This document shows positions 56,216-63,741 of a stretch of DNA of 64,000 nucleotides, one piece after another. Every line of letters begins with the position of its first letter. Within the stretch, counting starts at the first letter, position 1. The notes under the pieces were generated by a model. It had not been told where the DNA came from. It did not search any database and saw only the letters and a program-made list of their open reading frames with translations. The position numbers were made by a program, and so were the translations under genes. The DNA comes from Sporosarcina aquimarina (GTDB lineage Bacteria > Bacillota > Bacilli > Bacillales_A > Planococcaceae). The stretch is from contig NZ_JAMBOM010000002.1 of NCBI RefSeq assembly GCF_023715615.1, forward strand, positions 248,001-312,000, read 5' to 3'.

Positions 56216-57383
56216 CATAACCACTGCGTTTTAGTGGAACGTCATATAAAAGTGTCGGAAGAACCGCTAGACTCATCAGTCCTGTTAAAATCCATAGCGC
56301 AATTTGCACACCGTATAAGTCTGCAAGAATACCGCCGGCGATCGGACCAATCATTTTACCAATCGTCGCTGAAGAATTGACAATTCCTTGATAGAACCCT
56401 TCTTTCCCCCTTGGAGCTAGCTGATCAGCAAGCGTAGGGAAAGCTGGCCAAGCTATCATTTCACCAAATGTTAAAATAATCATTGCGATAATGAACACAT
56501 TAAATGTATTGGCAAAGCTGACAACGAAGAACGAAACGAGCATGATTCCTAAACCAAATAACACTTGTATTTTCACTTTATTTTCTAACCGTGTTATGAG
56601 CGGTTTAATGAGTGGTTGTCCCGCTACAATCAGCAATCCATTAATTGTCCAGATGAAACTATATTCCGTCAATGTGATGCCCACAGATGTTGCATGAGTA
56701 GAAATCGTGGTCGCCCATTGCGAATATACAAGCCACGTTAGCAGATACCCAATCATGACAATCAACAGCGCGATAAATGGCGCTTTTTTCTTGATACCAG
56801 TATTCTCTTTTAAAATTGACGTGTGAACTTCCGGAGCAATACTCATTTGTTTATAGAAGAAAAACGCGATAAAGAAAAATAGGACGTAAAATGCTAGATT
56901 CGCAGAGAAGATAAAATCAATATTGACAGAAGCTACAAATCCAGCAAGCGCAGGTCCAATTGCAACCCCTACGTTTTGTGCCAAGTAAATCGAGTTAAAG
57001 GAACGCCTTCCACCTTCTGGCCAAACAGTTCCGACCATTGCGTAAAAACTCGGGAAGATGATCCCTCCACTGAATCCTAAAACAGTTAACAAGACAACAT
57101 ACGGTCCCCAAGAATGGTTAATAACTAATCCAATCAATGCAGCAATTGATATGAGAATCCCCGCCATAATCGACTTATAACCGCCAATTTTGTCAAAGAA
57201 AAAACCGCCAAGTAAATTACCGACGACTCCTGCTCCCGCATTCGCCATCAATACTAAACCCGCAACGGACAAAGACTTCCCTAAATAATCGTGCATATAA
57301 ATTGTATTTAACGGCCACAAAAATGAGTTACCGATTACATTTACAAACATCCCAATGATTAAAAGCCATACTTTCCTAGGCAA
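56199..57383 (-). CDS. yttB: MFS transporter (YttB-like)
   Basis: A major facilitator permease of about 394 residues with 12 spans. The loop between spans 2 and 3 has GGFFFDKIGGYKSIMAG, the MFS motif A equivalent, and GRRSFNSIYLAQNVGVAIGPALAG is typical of drug-exporter-like members. The substrate is unknown. I prefer TTG 57383, preceded by GGGAGGCGA; the in-frame ATG six codons upstream (57401) would include that site. It is divergent from ytqA, as in relatives. Confidence 0.87.
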   Translation of the reverse strand: MPRKVWLLIIGMFVNVIGNSFLWPLNTIYMHDYLGKSLSVAGLVLMANAGAGVVGNLLGGFFFDKIGGYKSIMAGILISIAALIGLVINHSWGPYVVLLTVLGFSGGIIFPSFYAMVGTVWPEGGRRSFNSIYLAQNVGVAIGPALAGFVASVNIDFIFSANLAFYVLFFFIAFFFYKQMSIAPEVHTSILKENTGIKKKAPFIALLIVMIGYLLTWLVYSQWATTISTHATSVGITLTEYSFIWTINGLLIVAGQPLIKPLITRLENKVKIQVLFGLGIMLVSFFVVSFANTFNVFIIAMIILTFGEMIAWPAFPTLADQLAPRGKEGFYQGIVNSSATIGKMIGPIAGGILADLYGVQIALWILTGLMSLAVLPTLLYDVPLKRSGYEPKSR

Positions 57384-57527
57384 AGAATATTCGCCTCCCA
57401 TCTTACAAGCTCAGTATGATTTTATGCCTATCTATGCTAAATGACAAGATGAAAAATGATGTTCGATTATTCAGATGACGATTGTCCTTAAAAAGATGGT
57501 ACACTATCACTTTAAGGAGTGGTTACA

Positions 57528-58487
57528 ATGGAAGAAAACAACTATCCGTTTCCGTCTGACGGGACACGTTATCATACATGGTCACGTCATTTGAAAGACC
57601 GATTCGGTTTTAAAGTATTTAAAGTTGCTCTCGATGCTGGATTTGACTGTCCAAACCGTGACGGTACAGTCGCATTCGGTGGTTGCACGTTTTGCAGTGC
57701 TGCTGGATCTGGTGATTTTGCTGGAGACCGCGTCGATCCAATTGATGTCCAATTTGCGGAAATCCGTGATCGCATGCATAAGAAATGGAAGAGTGGCAAG
57801 TATATGGCCTATTTCCAAGCCTACACGAATACACATGCTCCTCTTCAAAAGTTAAAAGAGAAATTTGAAGCTGCCCTCGCTCAAGAAGGAGTAGTTGCCT
57901 TGTCCATCGCAACACGTCCAGATTGTCTGCCCGACGATGTTGTTGAATATTTGGCAGAGCTGAATGAGCGCACGTATTTATGGGTTGAGCTTGGATTGCA
58001 AACGGTCCATGAGAAAACAGCAAAACTTGTCAATCGTGCCCATGACTTCGAACTTTATAAAGAAGGCGTCCAAAAGTTGCGCAACCATAACATCAATGTG
58101 TGTACGCACATTATTAACGGATTGCCTGGTGAAGATTTGGATATGATGAAAGAAACAGCGAGTGAAGTGGCTAAACTAGATGTCCAAGGCATCAAGATTC
58201 ACTTGCTTCATTTGTTAAAAGGTACACCAATGGTCAAGCAGTATGAAAAAGGAATGCTCGAATTCCTTGACCAAGAGACATATGTCAATTTGGTAGTGGA
58301 TCAGCTTGAAATGCTACCACCTGAAATGATTGTGCATCGCATCACTGGTGACGGCCCCATTGACTTACTGATTGGTCCGATGTGGAGTGTTACGAAATGG
58401 GATGTATTAAACGACATCACGCGTGAACTGGAACGTCGGAACAGCTGGCAAGGTAAGCATTATCAGAAAGTGGTCGCTCCCCTGTGA
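57528..58487 (+). CDS. ytqA: Radical SAM enzyme YtqA/MnmL
   Basis: A 319-residue radical-SAM protein of the TIGR01212 type. The cluster motif is CPNRDGTVAFGGCTFC (Cys-x11-Cys-x2-Cys, with the wide first spacing of this subfamily). Later motifs are LSIATRPDCLPDDVV, WVELGLQT and THIINGLPGED. In B. subtilis YtqA (MnmL) has been proposed to act in wobble-uridine (mnm5s2U) synthesis in tRNA together with YtqB. ATG 57528 follows AAGGAG. Its TGA overlaps the ytqB GTG by 4 nt. Confidence 0.92.
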   Translation: MEENNYPFPSDGTRYHTWSRHLKDRFGFKVFKVALDAGFDCPNRDGTVAFGGCTFCSAAGSGDFAGDRVDPIDVQFAEIRDRMHKKWKSGKYMAYFQAYTNTHAPLQKLKEKFEAALAQEGVVALSIATRPDCLPDDVVEYLAELNERTYLWVELGLQTVHEKTAKLVNRAHDFELYKEGVQKLRNHNINVCTHIINGLPGEDLDMMKETASEVAKLDVQGIKIHLLHLLKGTPMVKQYEKGMLEFLDQETYVNLVVDQLEMLPPEMIVHRITGDGPIDLLIGPMWSVTKWDVLNDITRELERRNSWQGKHYQKVVAPL

Positions 58488-59068
58488 AGGGCGGTGGCTT
58501 TCGATTGCGGCGAATTTTGCCACACTCCAAACAGCTGCTGACAGAAGTAATATCTGAAGGAGACATTGTGGTAGATGCCACAATGGGTAATGGCAACGAT
58601 ACGGTTTTTCTAGCACACGCCGTAGGTCCAACCGGCAAAGTATACGCATTCGATATTCAACAACAAGCGCTCGATGCAACAAAAGAACGACTTGGCGATC
58701 TATACAGCCGCACGGAGTTAATACTCGATAGTCATTCATCTATCCATGAATACGTCCCTGAAGGAATCACAGCTGCCGTATTCAACTTAGGGTTTTTACC
58801 AAACCAAAACGATCATGCCGTGATTACACTTCCAGACACCACTCTACAAGCGCTTCAAGAAACCATGAAGTTGCTAAAACCTGGAGGGATGATTATGATT
58901 GCGGTGTATGACGGTCACCCCGGCGGACCTGAAGAACGAGATGCTGTAGTAGAATTCGTTCAACAGCTGGACGCTAAACAGTATCAGGTCGTTCGGCATG
59001 AAGTCGTCAATCAACAAAATCACCCTCCGTTTTTACTAATCATTGAGAAAACGAGCCGCAGTGTGTAA
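58484..59068 (+). CDS. ytqB: tRNA methyltransferase YtqB/MnmM
   Basis: A 194-residue SAM-dependent methyltransferase: VVDATMGNGNDTVFLA is motif I, VYAFDIQQQALDATKERL the SAM ribose loop, and VFNLGFLP the active-site motif. B. subtilis YtqB (MnmM) was identified as the enzyme converting nm5s2U to mnm5s2U at tRNA position 34. GTG 58484 overlaps the ytqA stop (GTGA), so the two proteins are made together, in line with a shared pathway. Confidence 0.9.
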   Translation: MKGGGFRLRRILPHSKQLLTEVISEGDIVVDATMGNGNDTVFLAHAVGPTGKVYAFDIQQQALDATKERLGDLYSRTELILDSHSSIHEYVPEGITAAVFNLGFLPNQNDHAVITLPDTTLQALQETMKLLKPGGMIMIAVYDGHPGGPEERDAVVEFVQQLDAKQYQVVRHEVVNQQNHPPFLLIIEKTSRSV

Positions 59069-59076
59069 ATAGAAAT

Positions 59077-59118
59077 ATACGAAAAAGACCATTCAACAGG
59101 GAATGGTCTTTTTCGTAT
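59077..59118 (+). terminator. Terminator of ytqA-ytqB
   Basis: An 18-bp perfect stem (59077-59094 with 59101-59118) contains an internal five-A/five-T stretch. It closes the tRNA-modification operon and marks the edge of the accessory zone. Confidence 0.85.
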
Positions 59119-59221
59119 AGTAGTATCTCGTTTTTAACTATAAAAAAATAATCGGGTATCGAATGCCGTTTTCCACATATACATAAAAGGAACGACTTTT
59201 CCAATAAAATAGTTTTACAAA

Positions 59222-59587
59222 TCAATACAAGTCTTGAGCCGATCCTTTGTTTTCTGTGCTATTCAGCTTAGGTAAATGAAAAACCAAAATAGTCGCTGGC
59301 AACATGATGACAGCAAAATAACCTAAAACCGTATACTTGAAGTTGATTAAGTTAAACGAATATATACTTACCGGAAACATTACAGCGCTTGTTATTAGGA
59401 AAGGGAACATCATCATAAAACGCAACCCAAGACCTTCTTTATAGTTAAAAAGTGTAGTCCATTTTTCTTCATTCATAGTAAACGTCTTTTTCATGACTTT
59501 AAACAATAAAAGTAAGAATCCAACATATAGCGCTGAACAGATCATATTCAACAAAATGTAAGATACAACAAACAAAATAATTCCCAT
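59222..59587 (-). CDS. Small integral membrane protein, unknown
   Basis: 121 residues with three likely spans: residues 2-28 (GIILFVVSYILLNMICSALY), about 57-78 (MMMFPFLITSAVMFPVSIYS) and about 83-106. The region between the first two is charged (KKTFTMNEEKWTTLFNYKEG). ATG 59587 has GAGGTGA 6 nt upstream. It stands alone; no family is recognised. Confidence 0.7.
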   Translation of the reverse strand: MGIILFVVSYILLNMICSALYVGFLLLLFKVMKKTFTMNEEKWTTLFNYKEGLGLRFMMMFPFLITSAVMFPVSIYSFNLINFKYTVLGYFAVIMLPATILVFHLPKLNSTENKGSAQDLY

Positions 59588-59768
59588 GAGCGATCACCTC
59601 TGTTTTCTAACAGTGACTCTTATGTTCAATACGGTCGCCAGGGCAAATTAAAGAATAGCCTCAGAGTTTGTAGGTCAGGGCTTTCATTTTTTCTTTTTTG
59701 TCTCCCCTTACTGATAAATAACATAAAGTTAAAAATATCTTAAAACAGGATGTTCACATATTTTATTT

Positions 59769-59927
59769 TCATTCAGTCGATGTATCTGCTTGTTTTTGCT
59801 TCTTTTCCAAATACGCTGTACGAATTTTTTCAAGTTGCTGTTTTTTATCAAATTGGGTAGGCTTGAGTTTTTCATGATACTTTGACACTGCCTTCATCCT
59901 TTTGTAATCCAACTGATATTTCCCCAT
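59769..59927 (-). CDS. Small basic protein, unknown
   Basis: 52 residues, Lys/Gln-rich and probably helical (KQQLEKIRTAYLEKKQKQAD). ATG 59927 follows AAGGAGGCG at good spacing, which is the main reason to believe it; an in-frame start eight codons earlier lies upstream of that site. No family is recognised. Confidence 0.6.
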   Translation of the reverse strand: MGKYQLDYKRMKAVSKYHEKLKPTQFDKKQQLEKIRTAYLEKKQKQADTSTE

Positions 59928-59951
59928 GATATCGCCTCCTTTTCTTATCAT

Positions 59952-60191
59952 TCGAAAGTATCTATTAGGCTCGATTGCGATAGTAAGTAATGGGCTTTAT
60001 TAGAAACACCTTTCTTAAAAAAATAGTAGCTTATCTTCATTGTTAACCTGTTTTCCAAACATATGCATTTTCAATATAATTATGGAAAACTGCTTATATC
60101 CTAAAAACACCTGGTCTCACACATCCGATCCATGTAGCTGACATCCGCATGAAGTGCGGTCATACAGTAAAAGTCATACGGTGTTACGACT
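59952..60191. other. Intergenic stretch without a recognised gene
   Basis: AT-rich sequence between the small basic protein gene and the terminator-like hairpin of the dead toxin. A GACCGCACTTCATGCGGATGTC hairpin occurs near 60140-60160. I see no ribosome-binding site followed by a credible frame on either strand. Confidence 0.5.
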
Positions 60192-60233
60192 AAGTAACCA
60201 CCCCGCTTCCTAGCAGAAGTGGAGTGGTTACTT
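60192..60233. terminator. Terminator-like hairpin at the end of the holin-like toxin remnant
   Basis: AAGTAACCAC..CGCTTC pairs with GAAGTG..GTGGTTACTT around a 6-nt loop with a small internal mismatch. It directly follows (and includes) the stop of the toxin remnant on the minus strand, the usual arrangement for short type I toxin genes. Confidence 0.6.
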
Positions 60234-60335
60234 TGTTCTGTTGATAAAACGAGCAATCCTAAGAGCAACGGCTGCTGCCATCGCTGTGAGGAACTATCCA
60301 AATTGGAATACCTGGTTCATTTCATCATATGTCAC
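60228..60335 (-). pseudogene. Holin-like type I toxin, inactivated by an in-frame stop
   Basis: From GTG 60335 the minus strand reads VTYDEMNQVFQFG, TAG, FLTAMAAAVALRIARFINRTK, TAA: 35 sense positions interrupted at codon 14. The pattern TYE/D-M-(3x)-FQFG-FL-(hydrophobic)-I-N-(K/R)K matches the putative holin-like toxins of Bacillales, which are about 30-35 residues with one span. The amber codon breaks the span, so the peptide is not made whole. A GC-rich hairpin follows at once. No good ribosome-binding site remains. The gene is too short for ordinary gene finders. Identification is by eye. Confidence 0.6.
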
Positions 60336-60612
60336 TATAGAAACAAGGACCGATAGAATGTGGCGCATGCAGACTTTACCGCAGGACACAGCATTCCTAT
60401 TGTGTCTTAAATCTCAAGAAAGTGCATAAGCGTCCAAAGCTACTAATTAAATCTTACCATTTTTGTTGATTGAAAACAGCACATTTAATAAGATTGACTT
60501 CATCTCAGAATAACCAGTTTTATCAGAATGGCCCCGTTAATTAAAATGAATTTTTTCCATATAACTTCGGCATAACTCCACATCAATTAAATCTTGTCTT
60601 TCGGTTGTTTCA
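60336..60612. other. Intergenic stretch without a recognised gene
   Basis: AT-rich sequence between the toxin remnant and the DUF4190-like gene. An antitoxin RNA for the remnant might once have started here or on the other side, but I cannot point to a convincing promoter. Confidence 0.4.
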
Positions 60613-60888
60613 TTAACCAACAATAGTTAAAGAATTGTAAGCAATAAAACTCAACACAATGAATAATTGAATGACAATCCCCACTACGCTGCATATTAAA
60701 CCTGAAGTCGCTAAACCTTTACCACTCTCGTTTGTTTTTACAATTTCCTTTGTTGCAATTCTTGAGAAAACAACTCCGAGAATACCAAGAACTAAACCAA
60801 TCATGGGTAAAAAGATTGTAAGTATGCCTAGTGTTAGTGAAATAACAGATTTTGTATTAGTCTCATTTTTTTCAAGCATTTTTTCCAT
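60613..60888 (-). CDS. DUF4190-like small membrane protein
   Basis: 91 residues with two spans separated by a short basic loop: SLTLGILTIFLPMIGLVLGI then GVVFSRIATKEIVKTNESGK, and GLATSGLICSVVGIVIQLFI. The Gly-Leu-Gly-Ile-rich first span with the KEI...GKGLA linker is the DUF4190 pattern. ATG 60888 follows AAGGAGGGGG. It stands alone in the accessory zone; function unknown. Confidence 0.75.
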   Translation of the reverse strand: MEKMLEKNETNTKSVISLTLGILTIFLPMIGLVLGILGVVFSRIATKEIVKTNESGKGLATSGLICSVVGIVIQLFIVLSFIAYNSLTIVG

Positions 60889-60961
60889 TCATTTTCCCCC
60901 TCCTTACTTCTAAAAACGTCTCTATTATGGAACTGTTGTGTACCTGGCACTGTGTAACGCC

Positions 60962-61090
60962 GTTGATTTCCGTTCCAGACGGACGCGTTCCGGAGGGTGT
61001 GACTTGACCCGCTTCCTTCGCTGTGCTCTGTGCAGGGTCTCAAGGCACACGCTGATCCTCCCGGAGTCGCCGTCTTGCACTCCAATCAAC
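60962..61090. repeat. REP-like repeat, copy 3 (free-standing)
   Basis: 129 bp from GTTGATTTCCG to CCAATCAAC, with the same landmarks as the two copies in the IS (CGGACGCGTTCC, GCAGGGTCT, CTGATCC, GGAGTCGCCG). It is not attached to a transposase gene here. The complementary ends and GC-rich interior suggest a mobile or structured non-coding element. Confidence 0.7.
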
Positions 61091-61172
61091 TTCGCGTGGT
61101 ATGCAAGAATAGCGCCCGTTTGGGATATAGAGGGATTACTTATAAAGTATTCGCCATCGAAATGTAAACTTT

Positions 61173-61769
61173 TTATAAATGAATAACAAACTCTATACCA
61201 GTTGGCTTCTCCATAAAATGATCACTATATTCTTTTACAACTAACTCCAATCCTGAAAAATCGTCAGGTAAGGGTGGAGAGACAATGTAGTCGTATTTAA
61301 AATAGCCTGTGGAGCCGCTTCCACCATTTTGCCGACAATCGTACTGTTCTCCAAAATATAATTCAAAATCTCCCTGCTCATGCATGTGCGGTGAATCATT
61401 TATACCATCCCAATCGACATTAAGATTTATAACGCTAGCATTTTCATACTGTCGTATAAACGTGATCGAATATAAACGTTCATCTATTTCAACTGATTTT
61501 AAAACAGGAATATGCTTTCTAAATCCAGTCGGTTCAACACGAGGTCTAAAAAATTCTTCCATTCTTAGCGTCCCGAAAAAAGAACTTAAATAATCTTCAT
61601 ATAAACCATACTTTGTAGCCCACTGAGAGATAGCATCTTCAGATGGAAAACCGAGATTATCTTTCGAGTGATCCTTACGTTGTTTTAATAAAGCACAAAT
61701 TTGTTCATCTATAAGGTATAGCTGTTCATCATAGTGGTTCGTTGGACGTTCAAACGGCGATTGCTTCAT
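61173..61769 (-). CDS. Uncharacterised protein
   Basis: 198 residues. The N-terminal 50 (NHYDEQLYLIDEQICALLKQRKD) look like a helical pair, similar in shape to chorismate-mutase-like helices. The remainder is beta-rich (LYSITFIRQYENASVINLNV, GYFKYDYIVSPPLPDDFSGLELVVKEY). There is no signal peptide or span. ATG 61769 has GAGGAGGAG upstream, so it is very probably translated. No function can be assigned. Confidence 0.75.
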   Translation of the reverse strand: MKQSPFERPTNHYDEQLYLIDEQICALLKQRKDHSKDNLGFPSEDAISQWATKYGLYEDYLSSFFGTLRMEEFFRPRVEPTGFRKHIPVLKSVEIDERLYSITFIRQYENASVINLNVDWDGINDSPHMHEQGDFELYFGEQYDCRQNGGSGSTGYFKYDYIVSPPLPDDFSGLELVVKEYSDHFMEKPTGIEFVIHL

Positions 61770-61860
61770 TTTTTCTCCTCCTCAATCTTATATCCGAACT
61801 AATATTTCAAGTATTATAACCTCAACAGAAAACGCTAATCTTTTCAAGCATTTTTTTAAA

Positions 61861-61878
61861 ACAATATGGCCATATTGT
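61861..61878. promoter_or_regulatory. 18-bp perfect palindrome upstream of the 198-residue protein gene
   Basis: ACAATATGGCCATATTGT is self-complementary over all 18 bp and lies 91 nt before the start of the downstream minus-strand gene. It could be an operator or the end of a weak terminator for the nucleotidyltransferase gene; no T-run follows. Confidence 0.4.
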
Positions 61879-61925
61879 TGTGTAGCCCATATGCATGAAT
61901 AGCCCCCTTTAGGGACAATAAATAA

Positions 61926-62495
61926 TCAGATTAAAAACTGAAGCCAGTAATGTTCTGGTTCATGTAATTCTAATGCATCTCGAAGCCATTTTTTCTGATC
62001 ATCTTCGAGATAATCCTTTACGGTAACAAAGTCTTGATGATCTTTTTCTCTTGTGTTTTTCGCTTTATATAAAAGTACAATTTCCGGATTTAAGTATGGA
62101 ATGCCTCTTTTTGTTACACTCCAAACGGAATTGATTGGACAGGAAATTCTAGTATCCCTACGGAATTTCCAATCACCGTCTTTCGTTTCATTTAGAAGAA
62201 TCTCTATGGTGTCTTCAGTCAAAATATTTGAAGCGTGTATTTCGTGAATCGGTAATTCTAAAAACTCATTTTTCCAGGAATGAAGCTCACCTTTAATAAC
62301 CTTTTTGAACTCCCATCCTTCGAGATAATCCTTTAAATAAATTTGATCCTTTCGGAATACGGCAATCTCTAAATCTTGATGTTCCCTTGTTTCTTTACCA
62401 ACAAAAAGGTCAATTGCCCATCCACCAGCAAAAAACCAAGTTCTAGCAAATTCAGCCATTAACAAATTAACACTTTGACATTGCTCAATTGACAT
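61926..62495 (-). CDS. Nucleotidyltransferase-domain protein (aminoglycoside/lincosamide adenylyltransferase-like)
   Basis: 189 residues. FFAGGWAIDLFVGKETREHQDLEIAVF is the polymerase-beta-like signature GGWAxDxxxG-TRxHxDxE(I/V), with Asp-Leu-Glu where many enzymes have Asp-Leu-Asp. The C-terminal YLNPEIVLLYKAKNTREKDHQDF is typical of the same family. Relatives include resistance adenylyltransferases, but many homologues have no known substrate, so resistance should not be assumed. ATG 62495 follows GGGGGAT. Confidence 0.78.
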   Translation of the reverse strand: MSIEQCQSVNLLMAEFARTWFFAGGWAIDLFVGKETREHQDLEIAVFRKDQIYLKDYLEGWEFKKVIKGELHSWKNEFLELPIHEIHASNILTEDTIEILLNETKDGDWKFRRDTRISCPINSVWSVTKRGIPYLNPEIVLLYKAKNTREKDHQDFVTVKDYLEDDQKKWLRDALELHEPEHYWLQFLI

Positions 62496-62541
62496 ATAAA
62501 TCCCCCAAAAAGGACAGCTACTTTTTCAACTAATTTCATTT

Positions 62542-62784
62542 TTAATCATTGAATAATTCATTGATGTAATTGTATCGACCAAGCACTTTAAAACTTTTAT
62601 TCGTTTCATCAAATTCGAGTAAAAATACTTCTCCATGCATTCCTAAGTTTATGTTATTATCAACAATTGCTATTCTATTTTCCGAAATTTGAACAACTGT
62701 TTCACCATGATAATCACTTAAATATAATGAGGATGGAAAGTCAGATTGAAAAGACGGCGTCGGTTTCAGAGCAATTATTACCAA
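62542..62784 (-). CDS. Short uncharacterised frame, possibly a 5'-truncated gene
   Basis: Up to 80 residues from TTG 62784; no ribosome-binding site is visible. The sequence (HGETVVQISENRIAIVDNNIN, GEVFLLEFDETNKSFKVLGR) looks like the beta-rich C-terminal part of a larger protein. It may be a remnant. No family recognised. Confidence 0.4.
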   Translation of the reverse strand: MVIIALKPTPSFQSDFPSSLYLSDYHGETVVQISENRIAIVDNNINLGMHGEVFLLEFDETNKSFKVLGRYNYINELFND

Positions 62785-62875
62785 GCAGACTTAAGTACTA
62801 ATTTTTTTAAGAACAACTCCAGACGTCAAAAACAGTACTTTATGTAGTATTTGTTAGCACCTACTAATTTCTTGC

Positions 62876-63337
62876 CTAATCCAAACTTTTTAGAAGCTTC
62901 ACATATTCACCATACTTGTCTTCCCCAATAAATAGTACGTCAGTAAATCCCTTTTTTTCATATAGATGTCGTGCATGTAAATTGTCCGTATCAACACCAA
63001 GCGCTATTTCCGAATAACCAAGCTGCTGGGCATAGTCCAATAAATAATCAAGGATAATTCCGCCTATTCCACGATTTCGATATTCTTCTTTGACGATCAT
63101 ACGAGATAGGTAAATCCGCTTACCTGGAATGGTATAATCTGGATCATTGTTCTTGAAAACCAGCGAACCTTCACCTATAAAATCATTATTTTCAGAATAA
63201 ATGAAGGTGACTCTGTTTCCACTTATTAGTTCGTCATAGAATGTCTTCGCCATCTTTGGTTGCTTGTCCATATCCCAAATATTATTGCACTTAATATAGT
63301 CTTCGTGATTTAACTTTTTTATATTATACGAAGTCAT
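62876..63337 (-). CDS. GNAT-family N-acetyltransferase
   Basis: A 153-residue acetyltransferase. The acetyl-CoA pyrophosphate loop is KEEYRNRGIGGIILDYLLDYA; YSEIALGVDTDNLHARHLYEKKGF is motif B. The substrate is unknown. ATG 63337 follows GAGGAAT. It is in the accessory zone with the same strand as its neighbours but with spacing that suggests separate transcription. Confidence 0.88.
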   Translation of the reverse strand: MTSYNIKKLNHEDYIKCNNIWDMDKQPKMAKTFYDELISGNRVTFIYSENNDFIGEGSLVFKNNDPDYTIPGKRIYLSRMIVKEEYRNRGIGGIILDYLLDYAQQLGYSEIALGVDTDNLHARHLYEKKGFTDVLFIGEDKYGEYVKLLKSLD

Positions 63338-63494
63338 AGTCTATTCCTCACTTAGTTAAATTGTTTAAAAGTATTACATTACACCAGTAAGATTTTTCTC
63401 AATCGTTTCATTTACTATCACCACAAAATTTAGGCAAGTACACAAATCAAGCGCAATTCCTAGTATTAGAATCAAACCCTTAAGTTAATAGGTT

Positions 63495-63670
63495 TATTCT
63501 TTTTTGTTCCTTTGAACAAGGGCGATCATAGCTACAGTTAAAAATAGTGCTCCTACTATCTTCATAATTGTATTCCCTTGTTCTCCTAAACTATTAAAAG
63601 TGATGGAGAGCATAAATCCACCTATTGCTGTTAAAGAAATTATTAATAATTTCTCCAAAATAATAATCAT
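63495..63670 (-). CDS. Probable very small membrane protein
   Basis: From ATG 63670, preceded by AAAGGGG, the minus strand appears to encode about 58 residues with two hydrophobic segments (LEKLLIISLTAIGGFMLSITF and IMKIVGALFLTVAMIALVQ) and a basic end QRNKKE. The frame crosses an A-run near 63597-63600, where reading by eye is uncertain: the interval length is not a multiple of three, so either a frameshift exists there or the start is slightly different. Function unknown. Confidence 0.4.
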
Positions 63671-63741
63671 CTCCTACCCCTTTCATTGGCAGAACAATTA
63701 AAGCTTCCAATTCAGCAAAAATCCGCTGTTTCAAATGACTA

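Noticed and set aside
60101..60301. A 66-residue minus-strand frame
   Set aside because: It is read in a frame that overlaps the toxin remnant and its terminator hairpin, has no ribosome-binding site and resembles nothing; the holin-like reading in another frame explains the sequence better.
61926..62495. Calling this an antibiotic-resistance gene
   Set aside because: The nucleotidyltransferase fold is clear, but the second acidic residue differs from many resistance enzymes and most such chromosomal proteins have no known substrate.
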